This document shows positions 37,081-45,468 of a stretch of DNA of 64,000 bases, one piece after another. The notes under the pieces were generated by a model. It searched no databases and was not told the DNA's origin. It saw only the letters and a list, made by a program, of their open reading frames with translations. Origin of the DNA: DATFDN01 sp963767645 (lineage in GTDB: Bacteria; Pseudomonadota; Alphaproteobacteria; Acetobacterales; Acetobacteraceae); contig CAVYEW010000008.1 in NCBI GenBank assembly GCA_963767645.1, forward strand, positions 372,001 through 436,000, given 5' to 3'. Both the position numbers and the translations under genes were made by a program. Each line of letters starts with the position of its first letter. The stretch's first letter is position 1.

Positions 37081-37167
37081 CTGAAACTCCGCTTTTCGTA
37101 ACGCGGTGCCGTGGATGGCTTGAAGACCTGCAAATGCCCTCGTGACTTACGAAAAGGCAATCTGCCC

Positions 37168-38031
37168 ATGCCGTTCCCGCCGCGAGTACGCTGTCGTGAA
37201 GTAAATACAGCAGATGTCGATGGCATAGTCAATCTTCTTACAAGCGGCTTCGACCGGGACCGGGACTTTTGGAAGCGGGCGCTTAGACGACTGTCAGAAC
37301 ACCGTACCCCGGATGGTCTTCCAAAATACGGTTATCTCTTGGAAAGCGATGGTGTCCCGGTCGGTGTTGTTCTGCTGATATTTAGCAAATTCCCGGCTCG
37401 TCAACAGGAAGAAATCCGCTGCAACGTCTCAAGCTGGTATGTAAAGCCCGAATTCAGAAGCTGTGCGACAATGCTCGTTTCAGCGGCCTTCAGGCACAAG
37501 GGTGTAACTTACTTCAATATCACGCCCGCGCCTCATACGTGGCCTATACTAGAGGCGCAAGGCTACAAGCGGTACTGCAACGGAGTGTTCGTATCGGTCC
37601 CGGCACTTGGCCCTCTATCACGTGGGTCTCGTGTCAGTGTGCTTGCGCCCAATGTCCGTCCCGATCAGGACCTGCAGCCGGCCGAAATCGAGCTGCTCAC
37701 GGCACATGCAAGCTATGGCTGTTACAGCTTGGTTTGCAGTTCGGCGGGCCGCAGGCATCCGTTCGTCCTGGCGCCGCGTCGGCATCTTGGGTTGGTGCCG
37801 CTTGCGCAACTTCTCTACTGTCGTGATATCGAAGACTTCGTCCGATTTGCTGGCCCCTTGGGACGGTTCCTGGCCTGGCGAGGGCTCCCTTTCGTCGTCC
37901 TTGATGCGAACGGCCCAATTCATGGGCTCTGGGGCTGGTACTTGCACGACCGGCCCAAGTACTATCGCGGAGGTCATCAGCCGCGCCTCGGCGACCTGGC
38001 GTACTCCGAGAGAGCCATGTTCGGCGTCTGA
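37168..38031 (+). CDS. GNAT-like acyltransferase of the biosynthetic cluster
   Basis: About 287 aa from the ATG at 37168 (an ATG 57 bp upstream is the alternative). The first half reads like a GNAT fold: VNTADVDGIVNLLTSGFDRD, YGYLLESDGVPVGVVLL, then SWYVKPEFRSCATMLVSAAF where acetyl/acyl-CoA binds. The second half (RHLGLVPLAQLLYCRDIEDF, LPFVVLDANGPIHGLWGW) may be a second, degenerate GNAT lobe. Position opposite an ACP and a ligase suggests transfer of an activated acyl chain to an amine or alcohol. Codon use is visibly less GC-rich than in flanking genes. The substrate is unknown. Confidence 0.6.
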   Translation: MPFPPRVRCREVNTADVDGIVNLLTSGFDRDRDFWKRALRRLSEHRTPDGLPKYGYLLESDGVPVGVVLLIFSKFPARQQEEIRCNVSSWYVKPEFRSCATMLVSAAFRHKGVTYFNITPAPHTWPILEAQGYKRYCNGVFVSVPALGPLSRGSRVSVLAPNVRPDQDLQPAEIELLTAHASYGCYSLVCSSAGRRHPFVLAPRRHLGLVPLAQLLYCRDIEDFVRFAGPLGRFLAWRGLPFVVLDANGPIHGLWGWYLHDRPKYYRGGHQPRLGDLAYSERAMFGV

Positions 38032-38258
38032 CCTGCCCATGATGTCGGCGGCCATCTGGATCGGCCGACGCGATCCGCCTCCGCGATCCGCCTGGGAAAA
38101 AGGGCGCGCCATCTCGGAAATCAAAGGCAAGGTCGTCGCAACCACGGGCGCAAACGACAGCAATGAGCTACTCGGGCTGATTCGGGCTGCTCGGTGCGGT
38201 TCTGGTCTGCGCCGTCGTTTCGGGCGCGCTGCTAAAGAGGGGAGCGGCCGTCGGGCAG
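38032..38258 (+). other. Gap with a short SDR-like N-terminal fragment
   Basis: No complete gene. At about 38116-38166 one frame reads EIKGKVVATTGANDSNE, similar to the cofactor-binding start of short-chain dehydrogenases, and then loses similarity. It may be a broken SDR gene end left at the right border of the island. The match is short and could be chance. Confidence 0.3.
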
Positions 38259-39701
38259 TCACGCGCGAACCACGCCCCTGGGCGCGGCCAGCCGGTTGCG
38301 GATCGCCAGAGCCTGCACCGGCGGGCCGAAGGGCGGGCGGGGAATGTAGCGGCCCGCGCCCCGCACGGTGCGCAGATCACCGTCGTTCCACACGAGCTTG
38401 CCGCCGGCGATGGTGCGGCGCGCGAGACCAGTGACCTCCATGCCTTCGAACACGTTAAAGTCGACGTTCTGGTGGTGCGTCTTGGCCGAGATGGTGCGGC
38501 TGGCCTGCGGGTCCCACAGCACGAGGTCGGCGTCCGACCCCGGCGCCACCGCGCCCTTGCGCGGGTAGATGTTGAAGATCTGCGCGGCGTTGGCGCTGGT
38601 GACGCGCACGAACTCCTGCGGCGTGAGCCGCCCGGTGGAAACGCCGTGGTGCCAGAGGATGCTCATGCGGTCCTCGATCCCGCCGGTGCCGTTGGGGATC
38701 TTGGTAAAGTCACGGCGTCCCATCGCCTTCTGCGGCGCGCAGAAGACGCAATGGTCGGTCGCCGTCGTCTGCAAGTTGCCCGAGGCCAGGCCCGCCCACA
38801 GCGCCTGCTGGTGGTGCTTCGGCCGGAACGGCGGGCTCATGACGTAGGCGGCGGCAGTCGCCCAATCCGTGTTCTGATAGACGCTCTCGTCCAGCACGAG
38901 ATGTTGCGCCAGCACCTCGCCATACACGCGCTCGCCGCGTGCGCGGGCGGAAGCGATTGCCCCGGTCGCCTCCTCGGTGGAGACATGCACAATGTAGATC
39001 GGCGCGCCGAGCAGGGAGGCGATCGCGATGACGCGCTGCGCCGCCTCGCCCTCGACCGTTGGCGGACGCGACAGCGCATGTGCCTCCGGCCCGGTGATGC
39101 CGGCCGCGAGCAGCCGCTGTTGCAGATGCGCGACTGCGTCGCCGTTCTCCGCATGGATGTTGCAGATCGCGCCGAGCTCCAACGCGCGGCCGATGGAATG
39201 GAGCAGCACGCCGTCGTCCACCATGAGCGCGCCCTTATAGGCCATGAAATGCTTGAAGCTGTTCACGCCATAGTCGCGCACGAGCGTGCCCATCTCCTCG
39301 CTCACCTGCTCGGACCACCAAGTGACGGCGACGTGGAAGCTGTAGTCGGCGGTGGCCTTCTCGGCCTTGACGCTCCACTCCTTCCAGGTGTCGAGCAGAG
39401 AGGCGCCTGGGTTCGGGATGGCGAAGTCGATGATCATTGTGGTGCCGCCAGCGAGGCCCGCCGAGGTGCCGGTAAAGAAGTCGTCGCTCGCCACCTGGCC
39501 CATGAACATCAATTCCATATGCGTGTGCGGGTCGATGCCCCCCGGCATCACCAGAAGGCCCCCGGCATCCACCACCTCAGCCCCGGTGGGGGTCGCGATG
39601 TCGGGGCCGACCTGGGCGATTATTCCGTCCTCGCACAGCACATCGGCCCGGAAGCTGCGCTCTGCCGTCACCACCGTCCCGCCGCGCACCAGAAGCGTCA
39701 T
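38259..39701 (-). CDS. hydA: Dihydropyrimidinase / D-hydantoinase
   Basis: 480 aa. Metal ligands are all visible: H59 and H61 in GIDPHTHMEL, the carboxylated lysine K150 in NSFKHFMAYKG, histidines in NIHAENGD and YIVHVSTEEATG, and the aspartate in TATDHCVFCAPQKAMG. It opens dihydrouracil or dihydrothymine to the N-carbamoyl-beta-amino acid. GGGGAG before the ATG at 39701 fixes the start; upstream in-frame ATGs have no such site. The other pathway genes (PreT, PreA, carbamoylase) lie 3 kb away on the opposite strand, beyond a patch of unrelated and decayed genes. Confidence 0.92.
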   Translation of the reverse strand: MTLLVRGGTVVTAERSFRADVLCEDGIIAQVGPDIATPTGAEVVDAGGLLVMPGGIDPHTHMELMFMGQVASDDFFTGTSAGLAGGTTMIIDFAIPNPGASLLDTWKEWSVKAEKATADYSFHVAVTWWSEQVSEEMGTLVRDYGVNSFKHFMAYKGALMVDDGVLLHSIGRALELGAICNIHAENGDAVAHLQQRLLAAGITGPEAHALSRPPTVEGEAAQRVIAIASLLGAPIYIVHVSTEEATGAIASARARGERVYGEVLAQHLVLDESVYQNTDWATAAAYVMSPPFRPKHHQQALWAGLASGNLQTTATDHCVFCAPQKAMGRRDFTKIPNGTGGIEDRMSILWHHGVSTGRLTPQEFVRVTSANAAQIFNIYPRKGAVAPGSDADLVLWDPQASRTISAKTHHQNVDFNVFEGMEVTGLARRTIAGGKLVWNDGDLRTVRGAGRYIPRPPFGPPVQALAIRNRLAAPRGVVRA

Positions 39702-39720
39702 GGGTCGCACTCCCCTTGGG

Positions 39721-40107
39721 TCAGTCCGATGCGCGACGATGCCGTCCGGCGCTGCGCGGAGCAAGCGTGGGCTGCGAGAGCGGGCAGGTTGGTGAGAACT
39801 CGGCGTTCGGCGCATACAGCAGCCGCATCGCGATAGCCGCGGCGCAGAGCACGACGAGCGTGCTGACGAGGAACACCGCACCGAGGCCGGCGCGACCTGC
39901 GATCAGCCCCAACGCCGGGCTGGTGATGCTCAGTGCCAAGTCGAAAAGGCGGGGTAGGCCCGAGGCCCTGGTGCACATGCAGCGGGAGCACCGGGGTCGC
40001 GAGGCCGATGACGATGAGGCGATCAGGACCACCGCCATGATCGGCAGCAGTGCCACCGCGACGGAACGAGCCGCCGCCGTGGGTGGTTGGGAAGTGGTGG
40101 CGGACAT
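39721..40107 (-). pseudogene. Remnant of an MFS transporter
   Basis: The N-terminus (SVAVALLPIMAVVLIA) is in frame with a later piece (LFDLALSITSPALGLIAGRA, then AVFLVSTLVVLCAAAIAMRL), but the joining segment, IGLATPVLPLHVHQGLG, is in another frame. Only ~130 of the ~400 residues expected of a 12-helix transporter remain, so most of the middle was deleted and at least two frame changes occurred. It lies between hydA and an intact SDR gene. Confidence 0.7.
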
Positions 40108-40229
40108 CGTCGCCTTCTAGAATGCGCCGCCCGTGGACCAGGACGGCTCTTCATAGGCTCGCGTGGCTTGCGGCCGGGCCTCGGCGGCCGGCGCGAGCGC
40201 CGCAAGGTGGCCGCTGCCGGCCGCGGGCG

Positions 40230-40997
40230 TCACACCGTTTGGCCGCCGTCGACGACCATGGCGTGCCCGACGACGAAAGCGGCCGCGTCCGAGCACAGCC
40301 AGAGGACGGAAGCGGCGATCTCCTCGGGCTTGCCCATCCGGCCCACCGGCTCCTGCGCGATCACCCTTTCCCGCCCCTCGGGGGTGCCGCCGCTGAAGCG
40401 GTCCATCATCGGGGTCTCGATGATCCCGGGGCACACGGCGTTGATGCGGATGTCCGCCTTCGCGTAATCGAGGGCCGCCGCCTTGGTGAGGCCGACGACG
40501 CCGTATTTCGCGGCGCAGTACGCGGCTTGACCCGCGATGCCTTTGACCCCGGCGCCCGAGGAGGTGTTCACGATCGCGCCGCCCCCGTGCCGGAGCATCA
40601 GCGGGATCTCGTGCTTCATGCACAGGAAGACGCCGCGCAGGTCGATGCTGACGATCCGGTCCCACTCTTGCTCCGTGAGGTCGGCCGCCGGCTTCAGCGG
40701 CTGTTCGACGCCGGCGTTGTTGAAGGCGAAGTCGAGGCGGCCGAACGCCTCGGCCGTCTTGTCCAGCGCGGCCCTCACGTCCTCTTCCCGCGACACGTCG
40801 CACCTGACGGCGAGCGCCCGCCCGCCGGCTTGTTCGATCAGGCGGGCGGTTTCCTGGAGGCCCTGCTCCGACACGTCGGCGACCGTCACGCCGGCGCCCT
40901 CGCGCGCGAACGCCAGCGCCGCGGCGCGGCCGATGCCATTCGCCGCCCCGGTCACGAAGGCGACCTTCCCCGCGAAGCTCCCGTTCTGGTTTGTCAT
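40230..40997 (-). CDS. SDR-family oxidoreductase
   Basis: 255 aa, intact. VAFVTGAANGIGRAAALAF binds NAD(P), DFAFNNAGVEQPLKP, catalytic serine in IVNTSSGAGVKG, YCAAKYGVVGLTKAAALDYA, and the usual end VVGHAMVVDGGQTV. The substrate is unknown. The 39.7-42.7 kb stretch (this gene, SDR fragment, DUF2255, cupin, LysR remnant) resembles small accessory gene sets that travel together next to a LysR regulator. Confidence 0.9.
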   Translation of the reverse strand: MTNQNGSFAGKVAFVTGAANGIGRAAALAFAREGAGVTVADVSEQGLQETARLIEQAGGRALAVRCDVSREEDVRAALDKTAEAFGRLDFAFNNAGVEQPLKPAADLTEQEWDRIVSIDLRGVFLCMKHEIPLMLRHGGGAIVNTSSGAGVKGIAGQAAYCAAKYGVVGLTKAAALDYAKADIRINAVCPGIIETPMMDRFSGGTPEGRERVIAQEPVGRMGKPEEIAASVLWLCSDAAAFVVGHAMVVDGGQTV

Positions 40998-41022
40998 GTC
41001 CTGCTCCTTTCTCCTTTCCGGG

Positions 41023-41274
41023 TTACTCGTTCAGAGAGGGTCGTAACCGGGTTTCTTGTACAGCTTGTCCGACTGCCGATGATGTCGGGACGGCCGCGTC
41101 ATTCCCCAACGAGAGCTCCTTAGCGAGCGCCTGCAGTCGGTCGAGCCGCCGGGCACCCAGTACCAGCTTGGCGCCGTGCCGGGCGAGATGCCATGCTGTG
41201 GCCTCTCCGAGGCCGCTGCTCGCGCCCGTGATGACGAGGACCTTTCCTTTGATGTTATTGTTCGTAATTCTCAC
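41023..41274 (-). pseudogene. Truncated SDR gene
   Basis: A GTG at 41274 after AGGAG starts a typical SDR N-terminus (NNIKGKVLVITGASSGLGEA, then GARRLDRLQALAKELSLG). After about 57 residues the similarity stops and the frame ends at 83 aa. In another frame the tail reads QSDKLYKKPGYDPL followed by a stop, which could be the original C-terminus. An internal deletion of roughly 170 codons explains this. The catalytic SYK residues are missing, so it is inactive. Confidence 0.75.
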
Positions 41275-41296
41275 TCCTGTGGGCCATGACGGCTGC

Positions 41297-41671
41297 TCAG
41301 CGCGGCACGAGCTTGATGGTGGTGGAGCGCGCCTCTGGGGTGACCATTGCATCGACGTGTTGCGCGCCATAACGACGATACTTGGTGCGGTACGCGGCAT
41401 CGATCTGGTCGTTGAGCGCAGGGTCGGCCTCGGCGAAGGTGACGTCTTTTTCGATGCCGCCCGCCTGGATGCAGCCTTCATGCCGCGTCTGAGTGGCACG
41501 ATACCATGCCGCGGTGTTGCCGTAGCCGGATCGGACGTAGAGTTCGTCGCCGTGGCGGACGACCCAAATCGTCACCGGCTTTCGCAGCGTACCGTCGCGC
41601 CGGAGGGACGCGACTTCCAGTTCTTCCGCTCGTCCAATCTGGTTGAGCTCGTCGTTCGTCCAAGTCGTCAT
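41297..41671 (-). CDS. DUF2255 family protein
   Basis: 124 aa from the ATG at 41671: TTWTNDELNQIGRAEELEVA, VTIWVVRHGDELYVRSGYG, YRATQTRHEGCIQAGG, IDAAYRTKYRRYG. This matches the small DUF2255 group, related to split-barrel flavin/F420-binding proteins. The biochemical role is not established. Its start overlaps the stop of the cupin gene by 4 bp, so the two are co-translated. Confidence 0.8.
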   Translation of the reverse strand: MTTWTNDELNQIGRAEELEVASLRRDGTLRKPVTIWVVRHGDELYVRSGYGNTAAWYRATQTRHEGCIQAGGIEKDVTFAEADPALNDQIDAAYRTKYRRYGAQHVDAMVTPEARSTTIKLVPR

Positions 41672-42093
41672 GAGCGCACCTGGTATTGCTCGTCGCTGAC
41701 CTTTTCCATCCACTCGACGGCTTTGCCGTTGAGCCGTTCCTGGATGGCGATATGGGTCATCGCTGTCGTTGCCGTCGCTCCGTGCCAATGCTTCTCGCCG
41801 GGCGAGAACCAGACCACATCGCCCGGCCTGATTTCCTCCACCGGTCTGCCCTCGCGTTGGGCCCAACCGCAGCCGGCCGTGACGATCAGGGTCTGACCGA
41901 GCGGATGCGTGTGCCATGCGGTGCGCGCACCGGGCTCGAACGTGACACTCGCGCCGGCAACACGGGCCGGATCGGGCGCGCTGAACAGTGGATCGATCCG
42001 CACCGTTCCGGCGAAATACTCCGATGGTCCCTTGCCGGAGGGCTGCGAGCCGCTTCGTTTCATTTCTATGATGTCCTCCATCGTTGTTGCCAT
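41668..42093 (-). CDS. Cupin, similar to manganese-dependent (R)-hydroxynitrile lyase-like proteins
   Basis: About 141 aa from the ATG at 42093 (later ATGs at 42081 and 42063 are possible). Cupin motif 1 is GARTAWHTHPLGQTLIVTAG and motif 2 PGDVVWFSPGEKHWHGA; the histidines would hold Mn or Fe. TVRIDPLFSAPDPARVAGAS and IQERLNGKAVEWMEKVSDEQ closely recall the cupin hydroxynitrile lyase group. Many such proteins have no proven role, so cyanohydrin chemistry is only a possibility. It is divergent from the LysR remnant, the usual layout of a LysR-controlled gene. Confidence 0.85.
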   Translation of the reverse strand: MATTMEDIIEMKRSGSQPSGKGPSEYFAGTVRIDPLFSAPDPARVAGASVTFEPGARTAWHTHPLGQTLIVTAGCGWAQREGRPVEEIRPGDVVWFSPGEKHWHGATATTAMTHIAIQERLNGKAVEWMEKVSDEQYQVRS

Positions 42094-42200
42094 CGGGGCG
42101 CTTCCGGCATTTCCGCCTGCCGGCGGCGTCCCTATTCGGCGCGCCGCTATTGTGCGATTAGATGCCAAGGTGCGCACAGGCCTATAAGCTGGATTAATAA

Positions 42201-42739
42201 TTGCCGCGCGAAAACCTTGATGATTTCCTCGCTTTTGTCGCGGTCGCGAAGGAGCGCAGTTTCACGCGGGCGGCGGCGCAGCTCGGCGCTTCGCAGTCCA
42301 CGCTCAGCCAGACCATCCGAGGGCTTGAGGAACGGCTCGGCCTTCGGCTGCTGACCCGCACCACGTGCAGCGTCGCGCCGACCGAGGCGACTAGCCTTCC
42401 GGCTCGATCCGCATCACGACGCACGAACACGCGGCGGAGTCGGTCCTCTCGCCCGTCCTGGCGAAGCTGCTGCCAGAAGACCCTGATATCAGGGTGGAAG
42501 TCGTCCTTGATTACGGCCTGGCCGATATTGTCGCCGAAGGTTATGACGCCGGCATCCGCGTTGGCGAGCAGGTGGCGAAGGACATGATCGCGGTACGCAT
42601 CGGGCCGAACATGCGCAGGGCGGTCGTCGCCGCACCGACCTGTTTCGCAACCCGAAAGTGGCCCAACCGGCAACATACGCCAGCCTTCGCCTTGCTGGTC
42701 GATGCGCTGCGCCGCCAAGGTGCCGCTGATAGCGATTGA
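42201..42739 (+). pseudogene. LysR-type regulator with two internal deletions
   Basis: The helix-turn-helix part is intact (ENLDDFLAFVAVAKERSFTR, AAAQLGASQSTLSQTIRGLE, up to SVAPTEA). About 30 codons are then missing, and the effector domain resumes in another frame (ITTHEHAAESVLSPVLAKLL, VVLDYGLADIVAEGYDAGIR, IGPNMRRAVVAAP). After PTCFA a second large deletion jumps to the normal LysR C-terminus PAFALLVDALRRQG. About 180 of ~300 residues remain. It cannot be a working regulator and lies opposite the cupin gene it once probably controlled. Confidence 0.85.
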
Positions 42740-42799
42740 CGCCGGCGCACGCCATGCCCTTAGCTTCAAAATGAGACAAGCGCTTCTGGAGCCGCCCGT

Positions 42800-44170
42800 G
42801 TGACCGCACCCGCTGACGCTGCACGTCCCGCCCCGCCGGACCCCCGGCCTGGCCGTCTGCCGCCCGAGGCGCTGGCGGCGAATTTCGCCGACGCTCACCC
42901 GCCGCTGTCCCGCCATGAGGCGGTGGTGGAAGCTGAGCGCTGCTATTTCTGCTACGACGCGCCTTGCATCGAGGCGTGCCCCACGGGAATCGACATCCCC
43001 GGCTTCATCCGCGCCATTGCCACCGGCAACCTGCGCGGCTCGGCCCTGACCATCCTGGAGGCCAACATCTTCGGCGGCGCCTGCGCCCGTGTCTGCCCCA
43101 CGGAAGTGCTGTGCCAGGGCGCCTGCGTGCGCATGGCGGAAGAGGAGCGGCCAGTGCGCATCGGCGCCTTGCAGCGCCACGCGACCGACTGGCTGATGGT
43201 GAACGACCCTGCGCCGTTCAACCGCGCCGCCCCCACCGGAAAGCGTGTCGCAGTGGTTGGCGCCGGTCCGGCGGGTCTCGCCTGCGCCCACCGGCTTGCC
43301 CGCCACGGCCATACGGTGACGGTGTTCGAGGCCAAGACGAAGCCTGGCGGGCTGAACGAGTACGGCATCGCTGCCTATAAGGTACCCGACGACTTCGCCC
43401 GGCGCGAGGTGGATTATATCCTCGGTATCGGCGGGATCGCGCTTGAGTACGGCAAGCAGCTCGGCCGCGACATCTCCGTGCCGGCACTAGCGCGCGACTA
43501 CGATGCCGTGTTCCTGGGCATCGGCCAAGCGGGCGTGCGGGCGCTCGGGCTGGAGGGTGAGATGCTCGGGGGCGTGCGCAACGCTGTCGATTTCATTGCC
43601 GAGCTGCGGCAGGCCACGGACAAGGGCAGGCTGCTGGTCGGCCGGCGCGTGGTGGTGATCGGTGGCGGCAACACGGCGATCGACGCTGCCACGCAGTCGC
43701 GCCTTCTGAGCGCGGAGGACGTGACCATCGTCTATCGCCGCGGGCCGGCCGAGATTTCGGCGACGTGGAAGGAACAGGAGTGGGCGCAGACTCATGGCGT
43801 GCGTATCCGCCATTGGGCGATCCCGCGCCGGTTGCTGGGCGAGGGCGGGCAGGTGACGGCGGTGGAGTTTGCACGCACGCGGGCGGATGAAACGGGCCGC
43901 GCGCTGCCGAGCGACGAGACCTTCACGCTGGAGGCCGACATGGTGCTGAAAGCGGTGGGGCAGGTGTTCGTCGCCGACTCGCTGCACCAGGACGGCGCGC
44001 TGGCGCTGGCGACCGAGGATGGGCGGATCGCAGTGGACGCCGACCGGCGCACCTCTCTGCCGCGCGTCTATGCCGGCGGCGACTGCGTGGCCGGACTCGA
44101 TTTGACGGTGTCCGCCGTGCAGGACGGCAAGGTCGCGGCCGAGGCGATCCATCGGCAGCTTATGGGCTGA
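42800..44170 (+). CDS. preT: Dihydropyrimidine dehydrogenase, FAD/NAD subunit PreT
   Basis: 456 aa. N-terminal Fe-S region CYFCYDAPCIEACPTGIDIP and GGACARVCPTEVLCQGACVR; FAD site VAVVGAGPAGLACAHRLARH; NAD(P) site VVVIGGGNTAIDAATQS; and the GltD-like end YAGGDCVAGLDLTVSAVQDG. PreT passes electrons from NADH to PreA to reduce uracil or thymine. The GTG at 42800 is the likely start. preA follows after 17 bp. Confidence 0.93.
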   Translation: MTAPADAARPAPPDPRPGRLPPEALAANFADAHPPLSRHEAVVEAERCYFCYDAPCIEACPTGIDIPGFIRAIATGNLRGSALTILEANIFGGACARVCPTEVLCQGACVRMAEEERPVRIGALQRHATDWLMVNDPAPFNRAAPTGKRVAVVGAGPAGLACAHRLARHGHTVTVFEAKTKPGGLNEYGIAAYKVPDDFARREVDYILGIGGIALEYGKQLGRDISVPALARDYDAVFLGIGQAGVRALGLEGEMLGGVRNAVDFIAELRQATDKGRLLVGRRVVVIGGGNTAIDAATQSRLLSAEDVTIVYRRGPAEISATWKEQEWAQTHGVRIRHWAIPRRLLGEGGQVTAVEFARTRADETGRALPSDETFTLEADMVLKAVGQVFVADSLHQDGALALATEDGRIAVDADRRTSLPRVYAGGDCVAGLDLTVSAVQDGKVAAEAIHRQLMG

Positions 44171-44187
44171 GGGGGAGGGCGCAAAGC

Positions 44188-45468
44188 ATGGCCGATCTTT
44201 CGACCAAGTTCAGCGGCATTGCTTCGCCGAACCCGTTCTGGCTCGCCTCCGCACCGCCGACCGACAAGGAATACAACGTCGTCCGCGCCTTCGAGGCAGG
44301 CTGGGGCGGCGTGGTGTGGAAGACGCTCGGCGAAGACCCGCCGATCGTGAACACGTGCAGCCGCTACGGCGCGATCAGCTACAACGGCGCGCGCGTCGCC
44401 GGCTTCAGCAACATCGAGCTGATCACCGACCGGCCGCTGCAAGTCAACCTCGACGAGATAAGCCGCGTGAAGCGCAACTGGCCGGATCGCGCCGTCGTCG
44501 TCAGCCTGATGGTGCCCTGCACCGAGGATAGCTGGAAGGCGATCCTGCCCCCGGTGGAGGACACGGGCTGCGACGGCATCGAGCTCAATTTCGGCTGCCC
44601 GCACGGCATGAGCGAGCGCAACATGGGCTCCGCCGTCGGACAGGTGCCGGAGTACGTCGAGATGGTGACGGCGTGGTGCAAGCAGCATTCGCGCCTGCCG
44701 GTGGTGGTAAAGCTCACGCCCAACATCACCAACATCCTCGCCCCCGCGCGCGCGGCGAAGGCGGGCGGGGCGGATGCCGTCAGCCTGATCAACACCGTCC
44801 AGTCGATCACGGCCGTCGATCTGGACGCGATGGCGCCGGAGCCGGTGGTGGACGGGCAGGGCACGCATGGCGGCTATTGCGGCCCTGCGGTCAAGCCGAT
44901 CGCGCTGCGCATGGTGGGCGACATCGCGCGCGACGAGGTCACGCGCGGGCTGCCGATCTCCGGCATCGGCGGGATTTCCACGTGGCGCGACGCCGCCGAG
45001 TTCATCGCGATGGGCGCCGGCACGGTGCAGGTCTGCACGGCCGCGATGCATCACGGCTTCCGCATCGTGCGCGACATGATCGACGGCCTCTCCAACTGGA
45101 TGGACACGAAGGGCTATCGCACGATCGCCGACTTCCAGGGCCGCGCGGTGCCGAACTACATTCACTGGGGCGGCCTGAACCTGAACTTCAAGACGCTGGC
45201 GCGGATCGACCAGGATCTCTGCATCAAGTGCGGGCTCTGCCATATCGCCTGCGAGGACACCGCGCACCAGGCGATCGCCGCGCTGCGGGTAAGCGGCAAG
45301 CGGCGCTACGAGGTGATCGACGCGGAATGCGTCGGCTGCAACCTCTGCGCGCACGTCTGTCCGGTGGAGGGCTGCATCACCATGTGGCCGCAGCCGGTGG
45401 CGAAGCCGAAGCTGGTATGGGCCAACCACCCGAACAACCCGATGCGCGTGCCGGAGGCGACCGAATGA
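44188..45468 (+). CDS. preA: Dihydropyrimidine dehydrogenase, FMN/Fe-S subunit PreA
   Basis: 426 aa. A dihydroorotate-dehydrogenase-like barrel (FSGIASPNPFWLASAPPTDK, ELNFGCPHGMSERNMGSAVG, VVVKLTPNITNI, GIGGISTWRDAAEFIAMG) with two C-terminal 4Fe-4S motifs (CIKCGLCHIACEDTAHQA, CVGCNLCAHVCPVEGC). The CPHGMSERNMG segment with its cysteine is diagnostic of pyrimidine reductases. It catalyses pyrimidine to 5,6-dihydropyrimidine. It overlaps the hydrolase gene by 4 bp. Confidence 0.95.
   Translation: MADLSTKFSGIASPNPFWLASAPPTDKEYNVVRAFEAGWGGVVWKTLGEDPPIVNTCSRYGAISYNGARVAGFSNIELITDRPLQVNLDEISRVKRNWPDRAVVVSLMVPCTEDSWKAILPPVEDTGCDGIELNFGCPHGMSERNMGSAVGQVPEYVEMVTAWCKQHSRLPVVVKLTPNITNILAPARAAKAGGADAVSLINTVQSITAVDLDAMAPEPVVDGQGTHGGYCGPAVKPIALRMVGDIARDEVTRGLPISGIGGISTWRDAAEFIAMGAGTVQVCTAAMHHGFRIVRDMIDGLSNWMDTKGYRTIADFQGRAVPNYIHWGGLNLNFKTLARIDQDLCIKCGLCHIACEDTAHQAIAALRVSGKRRYEVIDAECVGCNLCAHVCPVEGCITMWPQPVAKPKLVWANHPNNPMRVPEATE

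Noticed and set aside
38472..39836. 454-codon plus-strand frame opposite the dihydropyrimidinase
   Set aside because: The minus strand carries all metal ligands of a dihydropyrimidinase; the plus frame has no domain.
44673..45464. N-terminal extension of the carbamoylase frame into preA
   Set aside because: It is an Arg/Gly-rich shadow of preA; the ATG overlapping the preA stop is the natural start.
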